DNA of 62,880 nt from Phocaeicola faecicola. GTDB lineage: Bacteria; Bacteroidota; Bacteroidia; Bacteroidales; Bacteroidaceae. The stretch lies in contig NZ_JABSOE010000022.1 in assembly GCF_013618865.1 (NCBI RefSeq), positions 1 to 62,880 of the forward strand, given 5' to 3'. The notes beneath the pieces were generated by a model that did no database searches, was not told where the DNA came from, and was given only the letters and a program-made list of their open reading frames with translations. Shown here piece after piece: positions 1 through 8,601 of this stretch (its first letter is position 1; every line of letters begins with the position of its first letter). Made by a program: the position numbers and the translations under genes.

Positions 1-106
1 CAAGATTAGATTTCTCAGGGTCGTCAAAGACGATGACGTCGATAGGATGCAGGTGTAAAGGTGGAGACACCAAAGCCGAGCATTACTAATTGCCCGTTCA
101 CTTTCC
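1..106 (+). rRNA. 23S ribosomal RNA, 3' end (partial)
   Basis: The first hundred bases match the conserved 3' end of Bacteroidetes 23S rRNA: the stretch around the GGTGTAAAGGTGG segment, the CCGAGCATTACTAATTG segment and the final CCCGTTCACTTTC, which pairs with the 5' end of 23S in this group. The gene starts outside the window. The exact 3' end is estimated from that terminal pairing and may be off by a few bases. A 5S gene follows after about 105 bases, as in a normal rRNA operon. Confidence 0.93.
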
Positions 107-212
107 TTATCCCGCAGGATTGATTCCCGCGGATAAGAATATGGATGATACATACCTTTGGCTTGAGAGTCCAAAGTTTGCTTCTTGTGAGTCATGAATA
201 CATAAAGGATAT

Positions 213-323
<111 letters not shown>

Positions 324-329
324 ATTCAG

Positions 330-367
330 AATCCCCGGAGTGGTCAACACCCCGGGGATTTTTTTGT
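330..367 (+). terminator. Rho-independent terminator of the rRNA operon
   Basis: A 9-bp GC-rich stem (AATCCCCGG at 330-338 with CCGGGGATT at 352-360) and a 13-base loop are followed by a run of T. It sits just after the 5S gene. Confidence 0.9.
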
Positions 368-757
368 TTGTATACCTCTGATTGGTTTGTATGCTTCTGT
401 CTTTGGATAAACTTCTTTCTCATATTTTTTTCGCTGATATTTTCTGCATCGTTATTTTTAGTCATCCTCTAGTCATCCTTTCTTATAGCTCGTCATTATT
501 GTCTGTGGATTTCGACTACTCTTGCTGACGCCGAAGTAAGCATCTTTATAGGAGAATGCTGAAATTTATTTTGCTTATCATTGTTGGGAGGGTTGTTTTC
601 CTGCAGACTCTTTCCCAATAAAATTTACTTTTCTTTAACTGAAATAGAAAAACATATCGTATATTTACACTCATAATGGTCTTTTCGGAAAGGGTAGGCG
701 ATTTCATGATTGGAAAACCTGCCAGGGGCCATAATAAAATACATTAAAGTTAAAGCT
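368..757. other. Intergenic region between rRNA operon and fucosidase gene
   Basis: No gene is visible in about 390 A/T-rich bases. An imperfect 11-base tandem repeat (TAGTCATCCTC, TAGTCATCCTT) lies at about 461-483. TATATTTA at 660-667 is one base off the Bacteroidetes -7 box and is the best promoter candidate for the fucosidase gene, giving a leader of about 85 bases. In-frame codons upstream of 758 begin with TTG and lack a signal-peptide-like start. Confidence 0.5.
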
Positions 758-2083
758 ATGAAACACAAATTATCGAAAAAATTACTCCTTTTTTGTTTGG
801 GAAATATGGCATTCTTCTCTTCTCAGCCGCTTTTTTCTCAATCTGGTTATCAACCCTCAGAATTAAATTTGCAAGTCAGAGAACAGTTTAATGATGATCG
901 TTTTGGAATCTTTCTGCATTGGGGCATATACAGTATGTATGCACAGGGAGAATGGTACATGCAAAATGAAGGAATCGACTGTCATGAATATGCCAAGGCT
1001 GCTTCCGGATTTTATCCGTCGAAATTCAATGCGCACGAATGGGTTTCTGCTATCAAGGCTGCAGGTGCAAAATATATCTGTTTTACAACTCGTCACCATG
1101 ACGGTTTCTCCATGTTTGATACTCAATATTCCGATTATGATATCATGGATGCAACGCCATTTAAACGTGATATCGTGAAGGAACTGGCAGATGAATGTGC
1201 CAAGCAAGGCATTGCCCTTCATCTGTATTATTCTCATTTGGACTGGACAAGAGAAGACTATTATCCGCTGGGACGGACTGGCAGAAACACCGGACGGAAA
1301 GGCCATGGAGAATGGAGTACTTATTTCCAATTCATGAATAACCAGCTGACAGAGCTTCTGACTAATTACGGTCCGATCAGAGCCATCTGGTTTGACGGAG
1401 TGTGGGATCAGCCGGATGATTTCAACTGGAATCTTGGAGAACAGTATGCATTGATTCACAAATTGCAGCCGGGTTGTCTGATTGGTAATAATCATCATAA
1501 GACACCTAATGCTGGTGAAGATTTTCAGATGTTTGAACGGGACCTGCCTGGAGAAAACAAGGCCGGCCTGTCGGATGAAAGCGTAATCAGCAAACTTCCC
1601 TTGGAAACTTGTGAGACAATGAATGGAATGTGGGGATATAAGATCAAGGACCAGAACTATAAATCGGTATCTGAACTGGTCCGTCTGCTGGTGAGAGCTG
1701 CCGGAAAAGGGGCCAATCTTTTGATGAACATAGGTCCTCAGCCCAATGGAGAACTCCCTGCAGCTGCACTTGAACGTCTGAAAGGAATGGGAGCCTGGAT
1801 GGACAAGAACGGTGAGACCATATACGGCACTGACGGTATGGGAATCTATGCCGACTGGGGAACCGTTACCCGAAAGGGAAATACCCTGTTTATGCATATC
1901 CTGGCAGATGTAATGCCTGAGGTGATCAGTATTCCATTGTCGCAGAAAGTAACAAAGGTTTCACTGTACGAGGACGGAGCACCTGTAAACTATCAGTATA
2001 ACTCCAAGATGAAGTGTCTGACCGTACAGACATCAGGACTGAAAACGGACATTGACCGTATTCTGAAAGTCGAACTGAAATAG
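758..2083 (+). CDS. Secreted GH29 alpha-L-fucosidase
   Basis: This exported glycosidase probably removes terminal alpha-L-fucose from host or dietary glycans. The start at 758 is chosen because it gives a classic signal peptide (MKHKLSKKLLLFCLGN.., cleavage near FSQS, residue 29); an upstream TTG start at 710 would bury it. Family signs are FGIFLHWGIYS near residues 49-59, the FTTRHHDGF motif at about 109-117 and AIWFDGVWD, where Asp213 is the expected nucleophile. The 441-residue length suits a GH29 catalytic domain with a short beta-sandwich and no extra carbohydrate-binding module. It stands alone between the rRNA operon and a transporter, so it is not part of the SusC/SusD locus seen later. 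The acid/base residue cannot be assigned by eye, so the linkage it prefers is unknown. Confidence 0.9.
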   Translation: MKHKLSKKLLLFCLGNMAFFSSQPLFSQSGYQPSELNLQVREQFNDDRFGIFLHWGIYSMYAQGEWYMQNEGIDCHEYAKAASGFYPSKFNAHEWVSAIKAAGAKYICFTTRHHDGFSMFDTQYSDYDIMDATPFKRDIVKELADECAKQGIALHLYYSHLDWTREDYYPLGRTGRNTGRKGHGEWSTYFQFMNNQLTELLTNYGPIRAIWFDGVWDQPDDFNWNLGEQYALIHKLQPGCLIGNNHHKTPNAGEDFQMFERDLPGENKAGLSDESVISKLPLETCETMNGMWGYKIKDQNYKSVSELVRLLVRAAGKGANLLMNIGPQPNGELPAAALERLKGMGAWMDKNGETIYGTDGMGIYADWGTVTRKGNTLFMHILADVMPEVISIPLSQKVTKVSLYEDGAPVNYQYNSKMKCLTVQTSGLKTDIDRILKVELK

Positions 2084-2288
2084 TGAGAATATTCTTCAGG
2101 AGATGGTGGATAAGTAAATGCATGAGGTGTCATAACCGATATTAATTTATCGCAGATAGACAACTCATGCATTCTCAATCTTGCTTTTTGCTAGCATTTA
2201 TATCATAAAATGGGGAATAAACTATCCATTTTATCAATAGATGTTACTAAAAAAGTCAAATCCATATGGAAGATTCACTACTTCTGTG

Positions 2289-2296
2289 TATATTTG
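2289..2296 (+). promoter_or_regulatory. Candidate -7 box for the POT transporter gene
   Basis: TATATTTG matches TAnnTTTG and lies about 43 bases before the start at 2340. No clear TTTG is present at the -33 position, so this is a moderate candidate. Confidence 0.45.
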
Positions 2297-2339
2297 CGTT
2301 TAATTTATAAATTAATAACCATTAAATTTTTATTTACTT

Positions 2340-3857
2340 ATGTTTGACAAACATCCTAAAGGGTTGGTTGCAGCATCATTGGCGAATTTGGGTGAACGTT
2401 TCGGTTTCTATACCATGATGGCCATTTTGGTGCTCTTTTTACAGGCTAAGTTCGCTCTGAGCGGAAAAGAGGCCGGTTTGATTTATTCTACATTCTATTT
2501 TTCAATTTACATTTTGGCATTGGTCGGCGGTATTATTGCCGACAAAACCCGTAATTACAAGGGAACCATTCTGACAGGTATTGTACTGATGGCATTGGGA
2601 TACCTGATGCTGGCGATTCCTTCTGACACTCCTGTGCAGAATCCGACACTGATGTTGACAGTTACATGTGCCGGACTTTTTGTAATTGCTTTTGGTAATG
2701 GTCTTTTTAAAGGAAACCTGCAGGCCTTGGTAGGTCAGATGTATGACGATCCGAAATACTCAAGCATGCGTGACTCTGGTTTCTCACTGTTCTATATGTT
2801 TATCAATGTAGGTGCGATTTTCGCTCCGATGGCAGCTGTAGGTATGCGTAACTGGTGGCTGATGAAGAATGGTTTTGAATATAATGCTGATCTTCCTGCT
2901 CTGTGTCACGGATACCTGGCCGGAACTTTACAGCCTCAGGCTGCGGAAACATTGACTTCATTGGCTGCATCTGTCAGCGGCGGACCGGTAGCCGATCTGG
3001 GTCAGTTCTCCAGAGATTATTTGAATGTCTTCTCTACAGGTTTCCATTACGCCTTTGGTATTGCAATCATTGCAATGGCCATATCATTGCTGATCTATGT
3101 GGTTAACCAGCGCAGATTCCCGGATCCAAGCAAGAAATCAGCAGCCAAGACAGCTGCTTCTGCAGCTACCGTAGAAATGAGTGCACAGGAAGTGAGACAG
3201 CGTATCCTTGCCCTGTTCGCAGTGTTCGCAGTGGTTATCTTCTTCTGGTTCTCGTTCCATCAGAATGGTCTGACACTGACTTTCTTTGCAAAAGAATATA
3301 CAGAACTGTCATTGTTCGGCATGCCTATTACAGCCGAATTGTTCCAGTCGCTGAATCCGATCTTTGTTGTTACACTGACTCCGGTGGTAATGGCTGTTTT
3401 TGCCCGTCAGCGTGCGGCAGGTAAAGAGCCTTCTACTCCGAAGAAAATCGCAATCGGTATGGGTATTGCCGCTACTGGTTTCGTAATCATGGCCATCGGT
3501 TCATACGTAGGCAACCTGCCTTTGCATCAGGATATCGTGGCTGCCGGAACATCACCGGTTAAGGTTACTCCATGGTTACTTGTAGCCACTTATCTGGTAC
3601 TTACCGTAGCAGAGTTGTATATCTCACCGCTGGGTATCTCATTCGTTTCTAAAGTAGCTCCTCCGAAATACCAGGGTATCATGCAGGGAGGATGGCTGGG
3701 AGCTACCGCTATCGGTAACCAGTTGCTATTCATCGGTGCTGTATTGTACGAATCTATTCCAATCTGGATGACTTGGACAGTATTTGTAGTAGCATGCTGT
3801 ATTTCTATGTTTACCATGCTGTTCATGCTGAAATGGCTGGAAAGAGTCGCAAAATAA
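2340..3857 (+). CDS. POT/PTR-family MFS transporter with variant ExxER motif
   Basis: This 505-residue inner membrane protein has about 14 hydrophobic segments and the layout of proton-dependent oligopeptide transporters (POT/PTR2). The N-terminus contains GERFGFYTM near residues 18-26, the family signature. However, the first Glu of ExxERFxYY is Asn16 (N-L-G-E-R), and the motif ends F-Y rather than Y-Y. That Glu takes part in proton coupling in studied POT proteins, so coupling or substrate may differ here. Other typical parts are FGNGLFKGNLQALVG in helix 4 and the ELYISPLGISFVSKVAP segment near the C-terminus. It is convergent with a second POT gene and shares a terminator with it. The substrate (di/tripeptides or another small molecule) cannot be told from sequence. 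Confidence 0.87.
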   Translation: MFDKHPKGLVAASLANLGERFGFYTMMAILVLFLQAKFALSGKEAGLIYSTFYFSIYILALVGGIIADKTRNYKGTILTGIVLMALGYLMLAIPSDTPVQNPTLMLTVTCAGLFVIAFGNGLFKGNLQALVGQMYDDPKYSSMRDSGFSLFYMFINVGAIFAPMAAVGMRNWWLMKNGFEYNADLPALCHGYLAGTLQPQAAETLTSLAASVSGGPVADLGQFSRDYLNVFSTGFHYAFGIAIIAMAISLLIYVVNQRRFPDPSKKSAAKTAASAATVEMSAQEVRQRILALFAVFAVVIFFWFSFHQNGLTLTFFAKEYTELSLFGMPITAELFQSLNPIFVVTLTPVVMAVFARQRAAGKEPSTPKKIAIGMGIAATGFVIMAIGSYVGNLPLHQDIVAAGTSPVKVTPWLLVATYLVLTVAELYISPLGISFVSKVAPPKYQGIMQGGWLGATAIGNQLLFIGAVLYESIPIWMTWTVFVVACCISMFTMLFMLKWLERVAK

Positions 3858-3895
3858 GCCGGCCGTAAGCGCGATAAGCTTCGGACGCTGAAAAG

Positions 3896-3940
3896 AAACC
3901 GGGCATCTCTCAAAAATACCTCGAGAGATGCCCGGTTTTC
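3896..3940. terminator. Bidirectional terminator between the two POT genes
   Basis: A perfect 16-bp stem (3896-3911 with 3923-3938) has an A-rich left flank and T-rich right side, so it can end transcripts from both converging genes. Confidence 0.88.
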
Positions 3941-4028
3941 TGTTTCAATATTTTCTGTCAGCCGGTTCGGTTTCTTATCTTCTGTTTTTTCTTTTTGATT
4001 TTTGGATAATCCCTTGCCGGCATGCAGT

Positions 4029-5570
4029 TTATTCATTGTTGTCCATCATTCGCTGCAGTTTGCTTGAGAGCAGGAATAAGATGATGGCAGCAGCCCCGCT
4101 CATGAAAACGAACAACATGAAGAAGTTGAAAAGGTTTTCCACCTGATAGCCCAGGAAATGCTTGACCACTCCATTCTCCGGATAATACCCGCTGAGCATT
4201 CCTGCCAGCTTGTTGGCTGCAGATGTACTGAGATACCATACTCCCATGAGCAAGGAAGAAAAACGTACCGGAGAAAGCTTATAAACCAGTGAGAGCCCGA
4301 TCGGTGCCAGACACAGTTCTCCCATGGTATGAATGAAATAAAGTCCCGCCAGCCAGAACATGCTGACCTTTACTCCCGGTTCAATGTCTTTTACTCCGAA
4401 AGCGATGAACAGGTAGCCCATGGAAAGCAGGAACAGTCCGATAGCCTGTTTGCGTGGAGAACTGGGTTCAACGCCGCGTCTTCCCAGGAACGACCAGATT
4501 GAGGCGAAAACAGGAGCCAGGGCAACCAGCATGATCGGGTTGAAAGACTGGAAGTAAGCCGCAGGCATTTCCCAGTTGCCGATGTGACGGTCGGTTTGCT
4601 CATCGGCAAAGAATGTCAGCGAAGCCCCTGCCTGTTCGTAAGCCGCCCAGAAGAAGATTACGAAGAACGCAATGATATAAATGATTCCGATTCGGATTTT
4701 TTCATTCTTTTGAAGACTGTGGTCGGTAATGATAATAAGAGGCATTACGATCGTAGTTGCATAAATAAGTGAACCGATCCAGTCTGCTCCTTCCCAATAA
4801 TGACCTGCAGTCGCATTCCAGTTGACAGAGAAAAGAAGGGTAAGCACTACCGTACCTCCAATCATCCACAGAGTACGTTTGGAGAAACCGCTACCGGTAT
4901 TATTTTCCGCAACTTCCTTCTTCTCAGGCACAGTTCCCACCGGTCTTCCCTCCGGATCACAGATATATTTGTTCTTGAAAATCTGGAAGACAACCGCTCC
5001 AATCAGCATTCCGATACACGAAGCCAGGAACCCCCACTTGAAGTCCTCCGGATGTCCTGTATTACCGATAAGCCCGCATACCAGAGGAGCCAGGGTAGAG
5101 CCTACATTTACTCCCATATAGAAAATGGTGAAAGCCGCATCTTTCCGTTTATCGTTATCTGCATAAAGCCGGCCTACCATTGTCGAGATATTAGGCTTGA
5201 AGAAACCGTTTCCCATAATCAGCAGTCCCAGACCGCAGAACATCAGCCACTTGGCCAGTTCAGTCTGATGGAAATAGCAGGCACTGAGGAAAAGCAGGAA
5301 CTGCCCGATAGCCATTACCAATGCCCCGATAACGATAGACCGCCGGTTTCCCCAATATTTATCGGCGATGTATCCTCCGATGAGCGGAGTCAGGTAGACC
5401 AGCCCCGTATAACTTCCATACACTTGGGAGGCCATTTCTTTGTCGAACAGCAGTGCCTGCACCATATAAAGCATGAACAGCGCGCGCATTCCATAGTAAC
5501 TGAATCGCTCCCACATCTCAGTCACAAATAAGAGATAAAGTCCTTTTGGATGTCCTTTTGTTTGATTCAT
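4029..5570 (-). CDS. POT-family proton-dependent peptide transporter
   Basis: This 513-residue membrane protein is a second POT/PTR2 transporter, read on the minus strand toward the first. It carries the complete signature ExxERFxYY as TEMWERFSYYGM, with E18, E21 and R22 intact, and the helix 4 motif GNGFFKPNISTMVG. The region GELCLAPIGLSLVYKLSP near the C-terminus is also typical. It most likely imports di- and tripeptides with protons. Comparison with the neighbour, where the first Glu is Asn, suggests two paralogs with different coupling or substrates. The start at 5570 gives MNQTKGHPKGLYLLF, a standard N-terminus just before the motif. Confidence 0.92.
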   Translation of the reverse strand: MNQTKGHPKGLYLLFVTEMWERFSYYGMRALFMLYMVQALLFDKEMASQVYGSYTGLVYLTPLIGGYIADKYWGNRRSIVIGALVMAIGQFLLFLSACYFHQTELAKWLMFCGLGLLIMGNGFFKPNISTMVGRLYADNDKRKDAAFTIFYMGVNVGSTLAPLVCGLIGNTGHPEDFKWGFLASCIGMLIGAVVFQIFKNKYICDPEGRPVGTVPEKKEVAENNTGSGFSKRTLWMIGGTVVLTLLFSVNWNATAGHYWEGADWIGSLIYATTIVMPLIIITDHSLQKNEKIRIGIIYIIAFFVIFFWAAYEQAGASLTFFADEQTDRHIGNWEMPAAYFQSFNPIMLVALAPVFASIWSFLGRRGVEPSSPRKQAIGLFLLSMGYLFIAFGVKDIEPGVKVSMFWLAGLYFIHTMGELCLAPIGLSLVYKLSPVRFSSLLMGVWYLSTSAANKLAGMLSGYYPENGVVKHFLGYQVENLFNFFMLFVFMSGAAAIILFLLSSKLQRMMDNNE

Positions 5571-5803
5571 TCCTTTTTAATTGATAAAATGTCATTTGAT
5601 AATTTGCCTGCAAAAGTAAAAAAATCATGCAGAAATTCCAAGTAAAAATGATTTTACGGCCTGTATTCACTGTCTTACGGTAATTCTGCCTGTCTGGAGT
5701 CTGTCTGGTTGGGATAATCTTGATTCAGGCGTTTTGAAGCTTTTCTTCTGTCATATCCCTGAAGAATATACTTACTTTGTATGATAGTTTCCCGACTTCC
5801 CCT

Positions 5804-5811
5804 TATCTTTG
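5804..5811 (+). promoter_or_regulatory. -7 promoter box abutting the pnuC/pnuT start codon
   Basis: TATCTTTG is a perfect Bacteroidetes -7 box ending only 4 bases before the ATG at 5816. Transcription would begin at or within a few bases of the start codon, giving a leaderless or near-leaderless message. TTTG at 5776-5779 is a possible -33 element, although the spacer (24) is long. Confidence 0.6.
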
Positions 5812-5815
5812 CACC

Positions 5816-6406
5816 ATGAATTACTTGGAACTCTTGGGCACTCTTGTCGGAGTGGTTTATTTGTGGCTGGAATACCGTGCCAGCATCTACCTGTGGCTGG
5901 CCTGTATCGTCATGCCTGCCATTTACCTGGTGGTGTATTATCGTGCAGGCCTCTATGCCGATTTTGGAATCAACATTTATTACCTCTTGGCGTCCGTATA
6001 TGGCTGGATGGTGTGGAAAAGAGGGGAGCGCCGGAGGCACAGGGAGGCCATTCCGGCGGCAGATGCTTCCTTGCCGATTACCTCTATGCCGGGGCGGATG
6101 TATCTTCCGCTTGCGGCGGTTCTGATAGTCTGCTGGCTGGGAATCGCCTGGATACTGATCCGTTATACAGACAGCAATGTACCCTGGATGGATAGCTTTA
6201 CCACGGCATTAAGTATTGTGGCGATGTGGATGCTGGCCCGCAAGTATGTGGAGCAATGGTGGGCATGGATGATTGTGGACTGGGTATGCTGTGGGCTGTA
6301 CCTGTATAAAGCCCTTTACTTTACCTCCGCTCTTTATGCCCTGTATGCGGTCGTGGCCTTTTTCGGATGGAGAAAGTGGTTGAAATTGATGGAAACTGAA
6401 AAATAG
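5816..6406 (+). CDS. pnuT: PnuC-family transporter, probably thiamine (PnuT)
   Basis: This 196-residue inner membrane protein belongs to the PnuC family. The start at 5816 (MNYLELLGTLVGVVYLWLEY) fits the family N-terminus; the longer frame from 5777 would begin upstream of the promoter. It has about seven hydrophobic segments and the conserved C-terminal region KYVEQWWAWMIVDWVCCG followed by LYLYKALYFTSALY and GWRKW. PnuC proteins import vitamins such as nicotinamide riboside. Here the next gene, 10 bases away, is thiamine pyrophosphokinase, and pnuT-tnr3 pairs are known for thiamine uptake in Bacteroides, so thiamine is the likelier cargo. No TPP riboswitch or thiamine TonB receptor is visible upstream, which leaves nicotinamide riboside possible. 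Confidence 0.82.
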   Translation: MNYLELLGTLVGVVYLWLEYRASIYLWLACIVMPAIYLVVYYRAGLYADFGINIYYLLASVYGWMVWKRGERRRHREAIPAADASLPITSMPGRMYLPLAAVLIVCWLGIAWILIRYTDSNVPWMDSFTTALSIVAMWMLARKYVEQWWAWMIVDWVCCGLYLYKALYFTSALYALYAVVAFFGWRKWLKLMETEK

Positions 6407-6416
6407 AATTGCAGCA

Positions 6417-7094
6417 ATGGACAAGACAGACAATACTCAGGAGAAGCTGGAAAAGAAATATGCCTCTTTCCTGCCATTTGTTCCGGAAACGGTGGTCGTA
6501 GGCAATGGTGAATTCCCGGTGCATCCGCTTCCTTTGTCAGTACTCGACAAGGCAACCTTTGTGGTGTGTTGTGACGGGGGTACCAATGCCCTGGTGGCAA
6601 GCGGGCGCGTGCCGGACCTGATTGTGGGGGACGGGGATTCGTTGTCGGAAGAGAATCGTTCCCGTTTCCAGTCTCGGCTTTATGTGAATCCCGACCAGGA
6701 AACGAATGACCAGACCAAGGCGGTCAGCTGGCTGGCCGCACGGGGCATACGGCGCCTGGCTCTTCTGGCGGCTACCGGAAAGCGTGAGGATCATACGCTG
6801 GGCAACATCAGTCTGTTGCTGGAATATCAACGGATGGGATTGGAAGTAGTGTTGCTGACAGACTACGGTTATTTTCTGCCGGCAGAAGGAAATCGGGGAT
6901 TTGCCGGTTTCCCGGGACAGCAGGTCTCTGTATTCAACTTTGGTGCCACCTGCCTGAAGAGCAGGGGATTGAGATATCCCATATATGATTTTACGGCCTG
7001 GTGGCAGGGCACGTTGAATGAAGTGACGGGAGCGTCTTTCAGCATATCGGCAGAAGGTGCTTATCTGGTATATGGCACGTATGAACCCAAATAA
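6417..7094 (+). CDS. tnr3: Thiamine pyrophosphokinase
   Basis: This cytoplasmic 225-residue enzyme transfers a pyrophosphate group from ATP to thiamine, giving thiamine diphosphate. Recognisable family parts are CCDGGTNAL near residue 43, PDLIVGDGDSL near 67 with the metal-binding acidic residues, the QETNDQTKA segment near 94 (the D-x-TK substrate motif) and ATGKREDHTLGNI near 120. The C-terminal half is the beta-sandwich thiamine-binding part, with TLNEVTGASFSI. It is translationally close to the transporter gene upstream, so imported thiamine could be trapped directly as the diphosphate. The N-terminal 30 residues are a polar extension before the core. Confidence 0.9.
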   Translation: MDKTDNTQEKLEKKYASFLPFVPETVVVGNGEFPVHPLPLSVLDKATFVVCCDGGTNALVASGRVPDLIVGDGDSLSEENRSRFQSRLYVNPDQETNDQTKAVSWLAARGIRRLALLAATGKREDHTLGNISLLLEYQRMGLEVVLLTDYGYFLPAEGNRGFAGFPGQQVSVFNFGATCLKSRGLRYPIYDFTAWWQGTLNEVTGASFSISAEGAYLVYGTYEPK

Positions 7095-7134
7095 AAAAAG
7101 AGGATGAACTGCTTTTTGAAAAGCGTCCATCCTC
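7094..7134 (-). terminator. Terminator for the TPR gene (minus strand)
   Basis: A nested hairpin has an outer stem GAGGATG/CATCCTC and an inner stem GCTTTT/AAAAGC. On the minus strand it is followed by seven T (the A run at 7093-7099). It may also slow transcription leaving the kinase gene. Confidence 0.8.
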
Positions 7135-7158
7135 AGTAACTTTATATACCTCAGAAAA

Positions 7159-7764
7159 TCATTTGGCTGCAGTCGCACCCTGATAACTTTCTGTCACTTT
7201 ATCAAAGAAGACCGGATCGGGGTTGGTTTCCAGCAACTGCATCAGCAGGTCGTATACATCGGCATGACTGTCCAGTTTCAAGGCCGTCTGCAAGTCGGCC
7301 AGGGAAGCTTCGTACTGTCCGTTGTTCATCAGAATCTCCGCGCGGGTCTTATAGTTCTCCACATCCTTGGGAGCCAGGCGTATAGCCTCGTCCAGATCCT
7401 TTTTTGCCAGGTCATAAGCCTGGGTATGCATATACAATGTACCGCGTGTGTAATGTGCGAATGAATGATATTCGGCATCCTCTTCGGGAATCAGTTCCAT
7501 ACAGGTATTGGCGGCATGCATCGCCAGTTTCAGGTCGCCGTAATAACTGCAGACCAAAGCCATGTAGCAGTGTGCGTATCCATTGTCCGGATGTTCGTTG
7601 ATTTCCGCATTCAGCAGGTGATAAGCCTTTTCCGCATTTCCCTCGTTCAGTGCTTCTACACCGTGAATGTAATTTTCACTTTGGGGACGTTCGATGGCCT
7701 GTGCATGTATAGCAGGAAACAATGCTACCAGGCAGCAGAAAATGTTTGTAATCAGTGTTCTCAT
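7159..7764 (-). CDS. Secreted tetratricopeptide-repeat protein
   Basis: This 201-residue protein has a cleavable signal peptide (MRTLITNIFCCLVALFPAIHAQA) and then about four TPR-like helix pairs. They are visible as ALNEGNAEKAYHLLNAEI, DNGYAHCYMALVCSYYGD, HYTRGTLYMHTQAYDLAKKD and YKTRAEILMNNGQYEASL. It probably acts as a protein-protein interaction scaffold in the periplasm. The start at 7764 is fixed by a canonical promoter whose -7 box covers the alternative start at 7794. It follows the response regulator gene but is transcribed separately. Larger Bacteroides TPR proteins with a C-terminal protease domain exist from memory, and this one may be a short relative; nothing after the repeats suggests an enzyme. 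Confidence 0.75.
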   Translation of the reverse strand: MRTLITNIFCCLVALFPAIHAQAIERPQSENYIHGVEALNEGNAEKAYHLLNAEINEHPDNGYAHCYMALVCSYYGDLKLAMHAANTCMELIPEEDAEYHSFAHYTRGTLYMHTQAYDLAKKDLDEAIRLAPKDVENYKTRAEILMNNGQYEASLADLQTALKLDSHADVYDLLMQLLETNPDPVFFDKVTESYQGATAAK

Positions 7765-7791
7765 AAATCTTAGATCGTTTAGTTGTGGCGG

Positions 7792-7823
7792 CAAAACTAG
7801 AAACTTTTTTCGGAATGGGCAAA
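7792..7823 (-). promoter_or_regulatory. Canonical Bacteroidetes promoter of the TPR gene
   Basis: On the minus strand, TTTG (7820-7823) is followed by exactly 20 bases and then TAGTTTTG (7792-7799). This is the textbook -33/-7 arrangement and sets the gene start at 7764. Confidence 0.85.
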
Positions 7824-7881
7824 CCTCCTTGCCGATTTTTTTTATGTTTTATATCATGACTTTTGTCGGCACACAGGGGCA

Positions 7882-8589
7882 TCAGAGGGTTTTCCCGTTC
7901 AGGTAATCCTGCAGTTCCTGCCGGTGACTTTCCGATACGGGGATGTACTCTTTCCCGAAGACAATCCGTCCGCGGTCGATGACCCGTATTTTGCTTTTCT
8001 GGACGATGAAGGAGCGGTGCACCCTCAGAAAGAGGGAGGCGGGGAGCTTCTCTTCTATCGATTTCATGCTGATTTGCGACAGGATGGGCCGGGATTCGTT
8101 CTCAAGGTAAAACTTCACGTAATCTTTCAGGCCTTCAATGTACAGAATCTGGGAAAGCTGGATCTGCACCAGTTTGTAGTCGCTCTTTACGTAGATATAG
8201 CGGTTGTCGGTCTGTGGTTCGTTGTTTTTCAGTTCAAACCACTGGACCGCCTTGTTGACCGACTCAAGGAATTCTTTGTAGCTGATGGGTTTCAGCAGGT
8301 AGTCGAGGGCATTTACCCGGTAGCCGTCGAGTGCATACTGGCTGAAGGCCGTAGTAAACACAATGCGTGTGTCTGCGCCCACCATTCTCGAAAATTCAAG
8401 TCCGTTCAGTTCCGGCATCTGTATGTCCAGGAACAGCAGGTCGACCGCCTCGTTCTGCAGTCCTTTCATGGCTTCTACCGCACTGGCATATTTCCCTTTC
8501 AGGATCAGAAACGGAGTTTTCTGTACGTAAGCCTCCAGCAGGTCGAGTGCCAGAGGTTCATCATCAACAATTGCACATGTAAGCGTCAT
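7882..8589 (-). CDS. LytTR-family response regulator
   Basis: This 235-residue regulator has an N-terminal receiver domain (acidic pair near D9-D10, phosphoacceptor Asp55 in LLFLDIQMPELNG, Lys near position 106 in YLLKPIS) and a C-terminal LytTR DNA-binding domain (about 130-232, with ILYIEGLKDYVKFY and FLRVHRSFIV). It lies 12 bases after the sensor kinase gene and at the end of the MacAB-TolC-like cluster. The pair is therefore expected to control that pump or respond to the same stress. Its binding sites are unknown; LytTR regulators usually bind direct repeats upstream of their targets. Confidence 0.94.
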   Translation of the reverse strand: MTLTCAIVDDEPLALDLLEAYVQKTPFLILKGKYASAVEAMKGLQNEAVDLLFLDIQMPELNGLEFSRMVGADTRIVFTTAFSQYALDGYRVNALDYLLKPISYKEFLESVNKAVQWFELKNNEPQTDNRYIYVKSDYKLVQIQLSQILYIEGLKDYVKFYLENESRPILSQISMKSIEEKLPASLFLRVHRSFIVQKSKIRVIDRGRIVFGKEYIPVSESHRQELQDYLNGKTL

Positions 8590-8601
8590 AGGTTACTCTT
8601 T

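Noticed and set aside
107..212. tRNA gene in the 23S-5S spacer or after 5S
   Set aside because: No cloverleaf or GTTCGA-type T-arm is visible.
461..483. Tandem 11-base repeat upstream of the fucosidase
   Set aside because: Only two imperfect copies; no sign of CRISPR, attachment site or regulator binding.
710..757. TTG start for the fucosidase gene
   Set aside because: It would put 16 unlike residues before a perfect signal peptide; the ATG at 758 is better.
5571..5815. Possible TPP riboswitch ahead of the PnuC/thiamine kinase pair
   Set aside because: The conserved CTGAGA and ACCTGATCTGG-type segments are absent on the plus strand; the promoter abuts the gene, leaving no leader.
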